Shown here one piece after another: positions 15,083 to 23,577 of a stretch of 64,000 nucleotides of DNA (position 1 is its first letter; each line of letters begins with the position of its first letter). The notes below the pieces were generated by a model. The model was not told the origin of the DNA. It saw only the letters and a program-made list of their open reading frames with translations, and ran no database searches. Source of the DNA: Nocardioides jiangxiensis (GTDB taxonomy: Bacteria; Actinomycetota; Actinomycetes; Propionibacteriales; Nocardioidaceae). A program made the position numbers and the translations under genes. The stretch lies in assembly GCF_030580915.1 (NCBI RefSeq), contig NZ_JAUQTA010000001.1, forward strand, positions 1,302,001-1,366,000, in the 5' to 3' direction.

Positions 15083-16805
15083 GGATGTTGGTCACCTGGC
15101 GCGCGAGCTGCTTCTTGCCCCGCGGTGCCAGCGCGGCGGCGATGTCGTCGGCACTGTTCCACGCCGCGTCCGCGATCGCCCCGCTGCGCTTCGACTTCGC
15201 CGGCTTGGGAGCCGCCTTCTCCTGCTTCGCGGCGGTTGCCTGCTCGGCCGCGTCCTGCGACGCCTTCGCGGTGGCCCCCTCCTGGGCGCCGAGCTTGTCG
15301 GCGGCCGACTCGGTGTCCTGGACGGCGGAGTACTTCGCGAACAGCGCGCTGCCCTTCACGGCTGCCTCCATGCCCGCGGCAGGGGCGGCCGCCATCAGCG
15401 ACTCCGGCGCGCGGAGACGGGTCCACGCGACGGGCGTCGGCGCACCTCGCTCGTTCATGACGGTGATGACCGCCTCACCGATGCCGAGCGACGTGATCAC
15501 CTCACCCAGGTCGGCGTACTGGCTGTCGGGGTAGGTGTTGACGGTCGCCTTGAGCGCCTTGGCGTCGTTGGGCGTGTGTGCCCGCAGCTGGTGCTGGACC
15601 CGGGAGCCCAGCTGCGCCAGCACGTCGTCCGGAACGTCGGTCGGCGACTGGGTCACGAAGAAGACACCGACACCCTTCGAGCGGATCAGGCGGACCGTCT
15701 GGGTGATCAGCGCCAGGAAGTCCTTCGACGCGTCCGCGAAGAGCAGGTGCGCCTCGTCGAAGAAGAAGACCAGCTTGGGCTTGTCGACGTCGCCGACCTC
15801 GGGCAGCGAGCGGAAGAGCGCCGCGAGCAGCCACATCAGGAACGTCGAGAAGACGGCCGGCCGGTCCTGGAGGTTGGGCAGCTCCATGAGCGAGACGACG
15901 CCCTTGCCGTCGCGCAGCTGGAGGAAGTCGGCCACGTCGAACTGCGGTTGGCCGAAGAACTGGTCGGCACCCTGGTCGGAGAAGGCGATGAGCTCACGCA
16001 GGATGACGCCGGCGGTCGCCGACGACAGTCCGCCGAGGTCCTCCAGCGCAGGCTTGCCCGCGTCGCTGGTCAGGAACTTCACGACAGCGCGGAGGTCCGC
16101 GAGGTCGACCAGCTCGAGACCCGCCTGCTCGGCATAGTGGAAGACCAGGCCGAGGCTCGACTCCTGGGTTGCGTTGAGCCCGAGCACCTTCGCGAGCAGG
16201 GTCGGGCCGAACTCCTTCATGGTGACGCGCACGGGGATGCCGGTGCCCTGGCCCCCGAGCGCGAAGAACTCGGTCGGGAACGCCGTCGCCGTCCAGGACT
16301 GTCCCACCGAGGCGGCACGCGCGGTGATCTTCTCCCCGCCTTCGCCCGGCTGCGAGATGCCCGAGAGGTCGCCCTTGATGTCGGCAGCAAAGACGGGCAC
16401 GCCGTTGGCGCTGAGCTGCTCGGCGAGCAGCTGCAGCGTCTTGGTCTTGCCGGTGCCGGTCGCGCCGGCGACGAGCCCGTGCCGGTTGAGCATGCCGAGC
16501 GGGATCCGGATGTGGACGTCGGTCAGCGTGGTCGCATCCGCCATCAGGCCACCGAGCTCGAGCGCAGCGCCGTCGAAGGCGTAGCCGGGCCGGATCGCGT
16601 CCGCGATCGCGTTGCCGGCCGTCGGCGCAGCTGCCGGAGCGGCTGCTGGGGCGGCTGCTGGGGCGGGAGCGGGCACCTCGGCTGACGGTGCGGCCGGTGC
16701 GGCCGGTGCCTCCGTCGGGGCAGGTGCGGGGGCCTCGGCCGCCGGGGCGACAGGCTGCTCGGAGATGGGCTGCTCGGCCGGCGTCGCGGCAGGCGTCTCG
16801 GTCAT
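15060..16805 (-). CDS. HerA-like / DUF853 family NTPase
   Basis: This 581-residue cytoplasmic P-loop NTPase belongs to the helicase-HerA-like (DUF853, YjgR) family. An Ala/Pro-rich, probably disordered N-terminus (1-65) precedes Walker A GATGTGKT at 114-121. AADIKGDLSGIS, LVFFFDEAHLLF (Walker B) and FVTQSPTDVPDDVLAQLGSRVQHQLRAHTPND follow, all characteristic of this group. A Lys/Ala-rich tail (QEKAAPKPAKSKRSG) precedes the C-terminus. The biological role of the family is not settled; ATPase-driven DNA or protein translocation is assumed. The start has TAGGCT exactly 7 bases upstream and no ribosome-binding site. It is convergent with eccC and overlaps its 3' end; nothing else links the two. 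Confidence 0.88.
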   Translation of the reverse strand: MTETPAATPAEQPISEQPVAPAAEAPAPAPTEAPAAPAAPSAEVPAPAPAAAPAAAPAAAPTAGNAIADAIRPGYAFDGAALELGGLMADATTLTDVHIRIPLGMLNRHGLVAGATGTGKTKTLQLLAEQLSANGVPVFAADIKGDLSGISQPGEGGEKITARAASVGQSWTATAFPTEFFALGGQGTGIPVRVTMKEFGPTLLAKVLGLNATQESSLGLVFHYAEQAGLELVDLADLRAVVKFLTSDAGKPALEDLGGLSSATAGVILRELIAFSDQGADQFFGQPQFDVADFLQLRDGKGVVSLMELPNLQDRPAVFSTFLMWLLAALFRSLPEVGDVDKPKLVFFFDEAHLLFADASKDFLALITQTVRLIRSKGVGVFFVTQSPTDVPDDVLAQLGSRVQHQLRAHTPNDAKALKATVNTYPDSQYADLGEVITSLGIGEAVITVMNERGAPTPVAWTRLRAPESLMAAAPAAGMEAAVKGSALFAKYSAVQDTESAADKLGAQEGATAKASQDAAEQATAAKQEKAAPKPAKSKRSGAIADAAWNSADDIAAALAPRGKKQLARQVTNILKGVFRR

Positions 16806-16812
16806 GGCGCGA

Positions 16813-16818
16813 AGCCTA
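16813..16818 (-). promoter_or_regulatory. -10-like TAGGCT before the HerA-like gene
   Basis: On the minus strand TAGGCT lies exactly 7 bases before the ATG at 16805. This is the same leaderless arrangement as at cbiD and eccC. Confidence 0.5.
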
Positions 16819-16892
16819 GATCGGGCGACCCCGACAATCCACGGATCCGGGGCCGCGCCGCTCCGGGTCGGCCGGGCAGCCCGTGAGCGCCG

Positions 16893-17540
16893 TCAGTGCG
16901 AGCCGGCGCCGGTGGTCGCGAGGGTGGCGCCGAGGCCGATCATCATCACGCCGCCGGCGGCGCCCATGCGGTCCAGGCGCTCCGGCTTGCGGGCGAACCA
17001 GTCGCGAGCCCGTGAGGCGACCAGCACCCAGACGGAGTCGGAGGCGACGGCCATCACCGAGAAGACGCTGCCCAGAAGCAGCAGCTGTGGTGCAGCAGGC
17101 GCCGACTCGTTGACGAACTGCGGCAGGAAGGCAGCGAAGAAGACGATCGTCTTCGGGTTGGTGGCGCCGACCACGAGACCGGTGCGCACCGACGCAGCGG
17201 CGGAGGTACGCCGCGGCACCGCACCGGCGGCGACCAGCGCCGCCCGCGCGTCCCCGCGGTGGCGGATCGCCTGGATGCCCAGCCACACGACGTACACGGC
17301 GCCGACGAGCTTCAGCACGGTGAACGCCGCGGCCGACGCGGCGACGAGCGCCCCGAGGCCGAGCGTCACGCCGAGCACCTGCACGACCAGGCCGAGCGCG
17401 TTGCCGACGACCGACCACAGCGCGTCTGCCCGACCCACGGTCAGCGCCCGCCCGATGGTGAAGAGCAGCGACGGCCCGGGCACCTGGATGAAGAGGATCG
17501 AGGCGACGAGGAACGTGGTCAGTGGGCCGAGCTCGGGCAT
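16893..17540 (-). CDS. LysE/RhtB-family amino-acid exporter
   Basis: This 215-residue membrane protein has the LysE-family layout of about six helices. The start LTTFLVASILFIQVPGPSLLFTIGRAL carries the conserved PGP motif. VGNALGLVVQVLGVTLGL, LKLVGAVYVVWLGIQAIRHR and TGLVVGATNPKTIVFFAAFLPQFV follow, which are all classic for LysE/RhtB exporters. The substrate cannot be read from sequence; basic amino acids or homoserine are typical. The ATG at 17540 is chosen because the longer open frame upstream runs into the divergent gene. It is divergent from the small VapB-annotated gene, with 54 bases between starts. Confidence 0.85.
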   Translation of the reverse strand: MPELGPLTTFLVASILFIQVPGPSLLFTIGRALTVGRADALWSVVGNALGLVVQVLGVTLGLGALVAASAAAFTVLKLVGAVYVVWLGIQAIRHRGDARAALVAAGAVPRRTSAAASVRTGLVVGATNPKTIVFFAAFLPQFVNESAPAAPQLLLLGSVFSVMAVASDSVWVLVASRARDWFARKPERLDRMGAAGGVMMIGLGATLATTGAGSH

Positions 17541-17543
17541 GCA

Positions 17544-17579
17544 CCGATTGTCGGCGCCGGTCCCCTGCCCGGCAATCGG
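17544..17579. promoter_or_regulatory. Inverted repeat between lysE-like gene and divergent small gene
   Basis: CCGATTG (17544-17550) and CAATCGG (17573-17579) form 7-base arms around a 22-base centre in the short divergent intergenic region. It could be an operator for either gene. The arms are short, so chance is not excluded. Confidence 0.3.
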
Positions 17580-17581
17580 AT

Positions 17582-17587
17582 TAGGAT
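17582..17587 (+). promoter_or_regulatory. -10-like TAGGAT before the small VapB/ParB-like gene
   Basis: TAGGAT is followed by exactly 7 bases and the GTG at 17595, with no ribosome-binding site. It is a likely leaderless promoter and it decides the start codon of this gene. Confidence 0.5.
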
Positions 17588-17594
17588 CGCGCTC

Positions 17595-17891
17595 GTGATC
17601 TTCAAGCGCGTCGGCGACGGTCGGCCCTATCCGGAGCACGGGACCACGTCCCAGGCCTGGAGCACGGTGCCGCCGCGTCAGGTGCGCCTCGACCACCTGG
17701 TCACCACGAAGGACACGCTGCGGCTCAACTCCCTCCTCGACGAGGACTCCACGTTCTACGGGGACCTCTTCGCGCACGTCGTGAAGTGGCAGGGCGAGCT
17801 CTACCTGGAGGACGGCCTGCACCGTGCTCTCCGGGCCGCGTTGCAGCAGCGCCACGTCGTCCACGCCCGGGTCCTCGAGCTCGGGGACTGA
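17595..17891 (+). CDS. Conserved actinobacterial small protein (annotated in relatives as VapB-family antitoxin; ParB-like motif)
   Basis: The 98-residue protein belongs to a conserved actinobacterial group often labelled 'type II toxin-antitoxin system VapB family antitoxin'. I see no toxin gene beside it. The sequence VPPRQVRLDHLVTTKDTLRLNSLL followed by LYLEDGLHRALRAALQQRHVVHARVLEL contains DGxHRxxxA. This resembles the DGxHRxxA signature of the ParB/sulfiredoxin fold more than an AbrB- or RHH-type antitoxin. The start GTG at 17595 is supported by the -10-like TAGGAT 7 bases upstream. The LytR_C gene follows after 9 bases, so the two probably form an operon. The function is unknown and the ParB-like assignment is my inference. 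Confidence 0.75.
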   Translation: MIFKRVGDGRPYPEHGTTSQAWSTVPPRQVRLDHLVTTKDTLRLNSLLDEDSTFYGDLFAHVVKWQGELYLEDGLHRALRAALQQRHVVHARVLELGD

Positions 17892-17900
17892 TCAGGAGCA

Positions 17901-18416
17901 ATGATGGAAACCCGCGAGACGTCCGGCCCCACGCTTGCCTTCCTGGTCGGCACGACGCTGCTGATGCTGGTGGTCGGCTTCATCTGGGCGACGAGGCCGT
18001 TCCCGTCGCTGTCGTCGTACAGCGACTCCTCGCGCTGCGTGGACACGCAGGTGGCCGCCGGGCAGAAGGTGCATCCGAGCGAGGTGCTGGTCAGCGTCTT
18101 CAACGCGGGGCGGAAGTCGGGCGGCGCGGGCACGGCGATGAAGAAGCTCATGCGCCGCGGCTTCGCGCCGGGTGACACCGGCAACGCCGGCACGGCAAGT
18201 GTGCGCAAGGTGGAGATCTGGGCCGACCCCTCGAGCCCCGCAGCCCAGCTCGTGGCGGCGCAGTTCGGCTCGGGGACGCCGATCGTGTCGGGCAAGCCGG
18301 TGCTCGGCGACGGCATCGTCGTCGTCGTCGGCGACGGCCTGCGCGCCTGGCACCCGAAGGTCGCCGCCGTCACTGCGGAGGCCGACACCTACATCTGCGG
18401 CCCGAAGGTCCCCTAG
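17901..18416 (+). CDS. LytR C-terminal-domain (LytR_C) membrane protein
   Basis: This 171-residue protein has one N-terminal membrane helix (about 10-30, TLAFLVGTTLLMLVVGFIWA) and an exported domain of the LytR_C type. VLVSVFNAGRKSGGAGTAMKKLMRRGFAPGDTGNAG is the family's 'v.V.NgsgvsGlA..va..L...GF' signature. It lacks the LCP catalytic domain, so it is not itself a wall-polymer ligase. An AGGAG ribosome-binding site sits 3 bases before ATG 17901 and 6 before ATG 17904; either may be used. It lies directly downstream of the VapB-annotated gene, an arrangement I recall as conserved in actinobacteria. It is convergent with the antiporter gene. Confidence 0.82.
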   Translation: MMETRETSGPTLAFLVGTTLLMLVVGFIWATRPFPSLSSYSDSSRCVDTQVAAGQKVHPSEVLVSVFNAGRKSGGAGTAMKKLMRRGFAPGDTGNAGTASVRKVEIWADPSSPAAQLVAAQFGSGTPIVSGKPVLGDGIVVVVGDGLRAWHPKVAAVTAEADTYICGPKVP

Positions 18417-18417
18417 C

Positions 18418-18433
18418 CCCCGGTCACCCGGGG
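18418..18433. terminator. Hairpin between convergent LytR_C and antiporter genes
   Basis: CCCCGG and CCGGGG form a 6-base stem around TCAC immediately after the LytR_C stop and before the convergent antiporter stop. There is no T-tract, as is common for actinobacterial terminators, so it could serve both strands. Confidence 0.5.
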
Positions 18434-18447
18434 CCGGCCATCCGCGC

Positions 18448-19953
18448 TCAGTCCCCGGGCTCGGTCCCGAGCCATTGCGCGAGGCGACCACCCCTGGCGA
18501 CGAGGCGCAGCCTCTCCTCGGTGGCGTGCCGCTGCTTGCGCGGGGTGACGACGAGCAGCTCGTCGCCGTGACGCAGCACCATGCGGAGCGGCGGCACCAG
18601 CAGCTCGCCGTCGCGGATGACGAGGGAGACCGAGGCACCGTGGGGCAGGCGGAGCTCGCCCACCTCGACGCCGTGCATCCGCGAGCGGCTGCTGATCCGG
18701 ACCTGGAGGAGGTCCGCGGCGATGCGCTCGAGGGGCGCGGCCTCGATCGCGACCTCACGGGGCTCGGAGCGCTTCGCGACCCGCAGCACCTTCGCCACCC
18801 ACGGCAGGGTCGGCCCGGTGAGCAGGGTGAAGACGACGACCATCACGAAGACGATGTCGAAGAGCCGCGGGGCACCGGGCACGCCCTCGGCGAGCGGGAT
18901 CGTGGTGAAGACGATCGGCACCGCGCCACGCAGGCCCGCCCACGACAGGAAGACCTTCTCGCGGCGTTCCAGGCGTGACCCGAGCGCCGAGACGAAGACG
19001 GAGACCGGACGGGCCACCAGGGTGAGGAGCACCCCCGCGGCGAGCGCGAGGGCGACGGTCGACACCGTGATGCGCCCGGGCGACAGCAGCAGGCCGAGCA
19101 TGACGAAGAGCCCGATCTGCGCCATCCAGGCGATGCCCTCGGCGAAAGACTTGGTGGTCGCTCGGTGCGGCAGCTCGGCGTTGCCCAGCACCAGCGCAGC
19201 GACGTAGACCGCGGCGAAGCCGGAGGCATGGAGGGCGGCACCGGTGCCGTAGGCGAGGATGCAGAACGAGAGCACGGCGAGCGGGTAGAGACCGGAGGCC
19301 GGAAGAGCCGCGCGGCCCATCACCCATCCGCCGAGCCAGCCCACGACGAGTCCCAGCAGGACACCTGCTGCGAGCTCGTACAGGACGAGTCCGAGCATCG
19401 CCAGGATCCCGTGCTCGCTCGCGGCCCCGGACGACACGAGCACCACGAGGACGACGACGGGCGCGTCGTTCAGGCCGGACTCGGCCTCGAGGGCACCGGT
19501 CAGCCGGCGCGGCAGCGGGACCGTGCGCAGCACGCTGAAGACGGCCGCGGCGTCCGTGGCCGACGTGGCGGCACCCAGCAGGAGCGCGAGGCGCCAGTCG
19601 AGCCCGAGGAGGAAGTGTCCGGAGAGCGCCATGAGTCCGACCGACACGGCGACACCCACGGTCGCCAGCGACACCCCGAGCTTCATCGTCGGTCTGATCG
19701 ACTCCCACGACGTGGTCAGACCACCTTCGGCGAGGATCAGGACGAGTGCTCCGAAGCCGAGCGCGTGCGCGACCTGCGCATCGCTGAACTCGATGCCGAT
19801 CACGGACTCGCCGAGCACGACGCCCATGAGCAGGTAGAGCAGCAGGGACGGCAGGCCGAAGCCGGCGGAGAGACGCACCGCGAGGATCGCCAGCAGGGTG
19901 ATGACCGAGCCCGCCAGCAGCACGTTGTCGAGCTGGTGGGCGTCGAAGGTCAA
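18448..19953 (-). CDS. Potassium/proton (CPA-type) antiporter with C-terminal TrkA_C-like domain
   Basis: The 501-residue transporter has about twelve to thirteen membrane helices in the first ~390 residues and a cytoplasmic tail. LLLGAATSATDAAAVFSVLR and EAESGLNDAPVVVLVVLV are the conserved cation/proton antiporter blocks, with Asp residues in the ion path. SWAGLRGAVPIVFTTIPLA is another family block. The tail (RISSRSRMHGVEVGELRLPHGASVSLVIRDGELLVPP...GDELLVV) resembles a TrkA_C regulatory domain, as in NhaP2/CvrA-type K+/H+ antiporters. The start is TTG at 19953, supported by GAGGTGA about 5 bases upstream and the usual N-terminus. A longer in-frame GTG reading adds a very Arg-rich peptide. 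A -10-like TAGACT lies at 19988-19993 (minus strand). Confidence 0.87.
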   Translation of the reverse strand: MTFDAHQLDNVLLAGSVITLLAILAVRLSAGFGLPSLLLYLLMGVVLGESVIGIEFSDAQVAHALGFGALVLILAEGGLTTSWESIRPTMKLGVSLATVGVAVSVGLMALSGHFLLGLDWRLALLLGAATSATDAAAVFSVLRTVPLPRRLTGALEAESGLNDAPVVVLVVLVSSGAASEHGILAMLGLVLYELAAGVLLGLVVGWLGGWVMGRAALPASGLYPLAVLSFCILAYGTGAALHASGFAAVYVAALVLGNAELPHRATTKSFAEGIAWMAQIGLFVMLGLLLSPGRITVSTVALALAAGVLLTLVARPVSVFVSALGSRLERREKVFLSWAGLRGAVPIVFTTIPLAEGVPGAPRLFDIVFVMVVVFTLLTGPTLPWVAKVLRVAKRSEPREVAIEAAPLERIAADLLQVRISSRSRMHGVEVGELRLPHGASVSLVIRDGELLVPPLRMVLRHGDELLVVTPRKQRHATEERLRLVARGGRLAQWLGTEPGD

Positions 19954-20045
19954 GAGGTCACCTCGGCGTCGTGGTCGGCGGGATCGCAGTCTAGCCGGGC
20001 AGCGTTCATCGAGGCGCGGCGCGCGCGTCACCCACGACCGCTTGC

Positions 20046-21173
20046 ATGCAGCACATGACCCTGCGCATCTCGGGCGCCGTCGCCGCCCTCGTCACGCCAC
20101 TCGCCCTGACCACCCTCGTCCCCGTGTCGGCGCACGCGTCACCGGGCGCAGCACCGACCGGCACAGCCGCCACGACGACCCCGGTGGTGATCGGCCACCG
20201 CGGCGCGTCCGGCTACCGCCCCGAGCACACGCTCGCCTCCTACCGGCTGGCGATCCGGATGGGCGCCGACTACATCGAGCCCGACCTGGTCTCGACGAAG
20301 GACCACGTCCTCGTCGCGCGGCACGAGAACGAGATCGGTGGCACCACCGACGTCGCCGACCACCCCGAGTTCGCGGACCGCAGGACGACGAAGACGATCG
20401 AAGGCCAGCGGGTCACCGGCTGGTTCACCGAGGACTTCACGCTGGCGGAGCTGAAGACGCTGCGCGCCAAGGAGCGCCTGCCGCAGGTGCGCCCGGCCAA
20501 CACGGCGTACGACGGGAGGTTCGAGGTGCCGACCTTCCAGGAGGTGCTCAACCTGGCCCGCGCGGAGTCGCGCCGCTACGGCCGCACGATCGGGGTCTAC
20601 CCGGAGACCAAGCACCCCTCCTACTTCGACTCGATCGGGCTGAGCCTCGAGGAGCCGCTGGTGGCGCTGCTGCACAAGTACGACCTCGACGACGCCGACG
20701 ACAAGGTCGTGATCCAGTCCTTCGAGACCGGCAACCTGCGGGAGCTGGACCGCCTGGTCGACACCCCGATCGTCCAGCTGGTCGACGCCTCGGGCGCGCC
20801 GTACGATCTCCAGGCAGCCGGCGACCCGCGCACGTACGCCGATCTGGTCACCCCCGCGGGCCTGGCCGACATCGCGACCTACGCCGACGGCATCGGGGCC
20901 AACAAGAACCTGGTGATGCCGCGCACCTCGGGCGCGATCACGTCGCCGTCAGGGCTCGTCGCCGACGCGCACGCCGACGGCCTCCTCGTGCACGTGTGGA
21001 CGATGCGGGCGGAGAACCAGTTCCTCCCCACGAACCTCCGGGTCGGCACGGACCCGAACGCCCACGGCGACCTGGCCAGCGAGGTCACTGCGTTCCTCGA
21101 CGCGGGCGTGGACGGGGTCTTCTCCGACCAGCCCGACATCGCGGTCGCAGCACGCGATGCCTGGCTGGGCTGA
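20046..21173 (+). CDS. Secreted glycerophosphodiester phosphodiesterase
   Basis: The 375-residue precursor has a signal peptide (ISGAVAALVTPLALTTLVPVSAHAS, cleavage likely after AHA). A GDPD TIM barrel follows, with VIGHRGASGYRPEHTLASYRLAIRMGADYIEPDLVSTKDHVLVARHE holding the catalytic His/Glu/Asp residues. YPETKHPSYF, VVIQSFE and VHVWTMRAENQF are also present. It hydrolyses glycerophosphodiesters to sn-glycerol-3-phosphate outside the cell, for phosphate or glycerol scavenging. The start may be ATG 20046 or ATG 20055 (MTLRISG). It is divergent from the antiporter with 92 bases between. A PHO box is not obvious to me. Confidence 0.9.
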   Translation: MQHMTLRISGAVAALVTPLALTTLVPVSAHASPGAAPTGTAATTTPVVIGHRGASGYRPEHTLASYRLAIRMGADYIEPDLVSTKDHVLVARHENEIGGTTDVADHPEFADRRTTKTIEGQRVTGWFTEDFTLAELKTLRAKERLPQVRPANTAYDGRFEVPTFQEVLNLARAESRRYGRTIGVYPETKHPSYFDSIGLSLEEPLVALLHKYDLDDADDKVVIQSFETGNLRELDRLVDTPIVQLVDASGAPYDLQAAGDPRTYADLVTPAGLADIATYADGIGANKNLVMPRTSGAITSPSGLVADAHADGLLVHVWTMRAENQFLPTNLRVGTDPNAHGDLASEVTAFLDAGVDGVFSDQPDIAVAARDAWLG

Positions 21174-21196
21174 CGGCGGACCGGGCTGACCGCGCA

Positions 21197-22612
21197 TCAC
21201 AGGATGTCGTGCACGAACTCCGAGAGCTGGGTCAGGTTGCGGCACTCGACCATGGGGACGACGTCGTTGTAGCGCGTGGCGACGGAGTCGCCGGTGTCCC
21301 AGTTCCGGCGCACCTCGGGGTTGAGCCACCACTGCTTGCGCGTGCCCTCGACGATGGTCTTCAGCGCGTCCAGCTTGAGGTCGGAGTAGTTGGACCGGGC
21401 GTCGCCGAGGACCAGGAACGACGTCTTCGGGCCGAGCGCGTCGGGGTACTTCTCGAGGAACCGCGTGAAGGCCCGGCCGTAGTTCGTCCGGCCGAAGCGG
21501 GCCGTGTGGGCGGACTGCTCCACGAGCCCGGTCATGATGTCCACCAGGTCGCCGCCGGGCACGAACTGGTCGGTCACCTCGGTGACGTCGTCGACGAAGG
21601 TGAAGGCGCGGACCTTGCCGAACTGCTCGCGCAGCGCGAAGACCAGCAGCAGCGTGAACGAGGCGAAGTTGGCCACGGACCCGGAGACGTCGCAGAGCAC
21701 GACCAGCTCGGTCTTGTGCGGCCGCTTCGGCTTGTGGTGCGTCTCCAGCGGGACGCCGCCGGTGGCGATCGAGGCCCGGACGGTACGCCGGAAGTCCAGC
21801 GGTCCGCGCCGGCGCGCGTGGTGCTCCTGGGTCAGCCGGGTCGCCAGCCGCCGCGCGAGCGGGTAGATCTGGCGGCGCAGCTCCTCGACGTCGGCCCGCC
21901 GCATCGAGAGGAAGTCGAGCCGGTCGAGCGTGGGGCGGACCACGATCTCCTGGATCTGCTCGACGCCCTTCTCCTGCGCGATGCGCCGGTTGGCGTCGGC
22001 CTCGGCGAGGCCGACGAAGGTGCCGATCCGGCGGGTGGCGACGGCACGCGCCTCCTCCTCGCCGAAGCCCTGGCCCTCGAGCCCCTGCATGATCCGGAAG
22101 GCCAGGTCCTCGGGGCGGATCCGCTTCATAGCGGTGTAGGAGCTCCACGTCGACCGGCCCGGTCCCTGGCCCGGGAGAGCTCCGAACTGACCCACGCCGA
22201 AGATCGCCAGCTCGGCCATCCGCTGCCGGTCGTCGGACTCGAGGGCTGCGCCCAGCTCGGTGCGGAAGTCCTCGAGGCTCTGCGGACCGTCGTCGCGCAT
22301 CTCCTGGGCGAGCTCGTTGTCGCCCTCCTTGGTGGCCAGCTCGTAGCCCTCGGTCGCGCCTGCGGCGATGCCCGCGCCCATGCGGCCGTCCCCCACGAGC
22401 GCGGGGAACCAGAGGTCGAAGAGGGCGTCGAAGCCGGGCCGGTGCCCTTCCCGCTTGCAGAGGGTGGCGGCGTACACCGCCCGGACCGTCTCGCGGTCGT
22501 CGAGCGCGACGTGGCCGAGCGCGCGGGCGGCGTCGATGTCCTCGGCCAGGCTCACCGTCAGGCCGGCCGCGCGCAGCGCCTCGACGAAGCCGATGTGCCG
22601 GTCGAGGAGCAT
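21197..22612 (-). CDS. VWA-domain CoxE-like protein
   Basis: This 471-residue protein has a helical N-terminal half and a C-terminal von Willebrand A domain. The metal-ion site motif DVSGS starts at Asp308 (ELVVLCDVSGSVANFASFTLLLVFALREQF). The N-terminal region (FVEALRAAGLTVSLAEDIDAARAL) and RRGPLDFRRTVRASIATGG are typical of CoxE-like VWA proteins. Such proteins act with MoxR AAA+ ATPases as chaperone pairs, inserting cofactors or remodelling client enzymes. The partner MoxR gene lies directly upstream (2 bases between stop and start). No carbon-monoxide dehydrogenase or other obvious client gene is adjacent, so the client is unknown. Confidence 0.88.
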   Translation of the reverse strand: MLLDRHIGFVEALRAAGLTVSLAEDIDAARALGHVALDDRETVRAVYAATLCKREGHRPGFDALFDLWFPALVGDGRMGAGIAAGATEGYELATKEGDNELAQEMRDDGPQSLEDFRTELGAALESDDRQRMAELAIFGVGQFGALPGQGPGRSTWSSYTAMKRIRPEDLAFRIMQGLEGQGFGEEEARAVATRRIGTFVGLAEADANRRIAQEKGVEQIQEIVVRPTLDRLDFLSMRRADVEELRRQIYPLARRLATRLTQEHHARRRGPLDFRRTVRASIATGGVPLETHHKPKRPHKTELVVLCDVSGSVANFASFTLLLVFALREQFGKVRAFTFVDDVTEVTDQFVPGGDLVDIMTGLVEQSAHTARFGRTNYGRAFTRFLEKYPDALGPKTSFLVLGDARSNYSDLKLDALKTIVEGTRKQWWLNPEVRRNWDTGDSVATRYNDVVPMVECRNLTQLSEFVHDIL

Positions 22613-22614
22613 GG

Positions 22615-23487
22615 TCAGCGACCCAGCTTGAGCTCGCGGACCGCGCGCTCCTGGTCGGAGCGGTGCTTGAGCACCACACCGAGCGTGCGGGTGATCGCGG
22701 CGTCGTCGAGCTTGCCGATCTGCAGCGCGACCAGCGTGCGGGCCCAGTCGACGGACTCGGCGATCGAGGGCGACTTCTTCAGCTCGAGGTCACGCAGGCG
22801 GCCGATGGTGTCGACGAGCTGGCCGGCGAGCCGGTCGGAGACACCGGGGACCTGCGAGAGGACGATCTCCTTCTCGCGCTTCGACTCGGGGTAGTCGAGG
22901 TGGAGGTAGAGGCAGCGGCGCTTGACCGCCTCCGACAGCTCGCGCGAGGCGTTGGAGGTGAGGATGACGAACGGCTTGCGCACCGCCGACACGGTGCCGA
23001 GCTCGGGGATCGTCACCTGGAAGTCGGAGAGGATCTCGAGGAGCAGGCCCTCCACCTCGACGTCGGTCTTGTCGACCTCGTCGATGAGCAGCACGGTCGG
23101 CTCGCTGCGCCGGATCGCGGTCAGCAGCGGCCGGGTCAGCAGGAACTCGTCGGTGAAGATGTCGTCGTGGGTCTGCTCCCAGTCCTGCGAGGTGTCGGTC
23201 GCCTGGATGCGCAGCAGCTGCTTCTTGTAGTTCCACTCGTAGAGCGCGCGGGCCTCGTCGAGGCCCTCGTAGCACTGCAGCCGGATCAGCTCCGCGCCCG
23301 TCGCCCGGGCGACCGCCTTGGCCAGCTCGGTCTTGCCGACACCGGCCGGACCCTCGAGCAGCAGCGGCTTCTCCAGCGCACCGGTCAGGTACGCCGTCGT
23401 GGCGGTGGGGATGTCGGTCAGGTAGCCCACCGCATCGAGCCGCTTGGCGGCGTCGTCGGGGCTCTGGAACCAGGCGTTCGTGCTCAC
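22615..23487 (-). CDS. MoxR-family AAA+ ATPase
   Basis: This 290-residue AAA+ ATPase has Walker A GPAGVGKT at 46-53 and Walker B VLLIDEVDK. The sensor region reads LTSNASRELSEAVKRRCLYLHLDYP. The family's YEGLDEARALYEWNYKKQLLRIQ segment matches the MoxR group that works with CoxE-like VWA proteins. The GTG start at 23487 lies exactly 7 bases after TAGGAT on the minus strand, suggesting leaderless transcription. The longer open reading upstream has no typical MoxR sequence and is excluded. It forms a two-gene operon with the VWA gene. Confidence 0.9.
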   Translation of the reverse strand: MSTNAWFQSPDDAAKRLDAVGYLTDIPTATTAYLTGALEKPLLLEGPAGVGKTELAKAVARATGAELIRLQCYEGLDEARALYEWNYKKQLLRIQATDTSQDWEQTHDDIFTDEFLLTRPLLTAIRRSEPTVLLIDEVDKTDVEVEGLLLEILSDFQVTIPELGTVSAVRKPFVILTSNASRELSEAVKRRCLYLHLDYPESKREKEIVLSQVPGVSDRLAGQLVDTIGRLRDLELKKSPSIAESVDWARTLVALQIGKLDDAAITRTLGVVLKHRSDQERAVRELKLGR

Positions 23488-23494
23488 CTTCGGG

Positions 23495-23500
23495 ATCCTA
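23495..23500 (-). promoter_or_regulatory. -10-like TAGGAT before moxR-like gene
   Basis: TAGGAT on the minus strand, 7 bases and then the GTG at 23487 repeat the leaderless arrangement seen elsewhere in the window. Confidence 0.5.
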
Positions 23501-23577
23501 GGGGCGTCGTCGCCCGTCGTGACCGGTCCGTGATGGGCATCGCAGTAGCCAAATGCCTCGCGGCGCGTTGACCCAGC

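Noticed and set aside
16610..16805. Repeat-like Ala/Pro run at the start of the HerA-like gene as a possible repeat element
   Set aside because: It encodes an in-frame Ala/Pro-rich N-terminus. The nucleotide repetition follows from the amino-acid composition.
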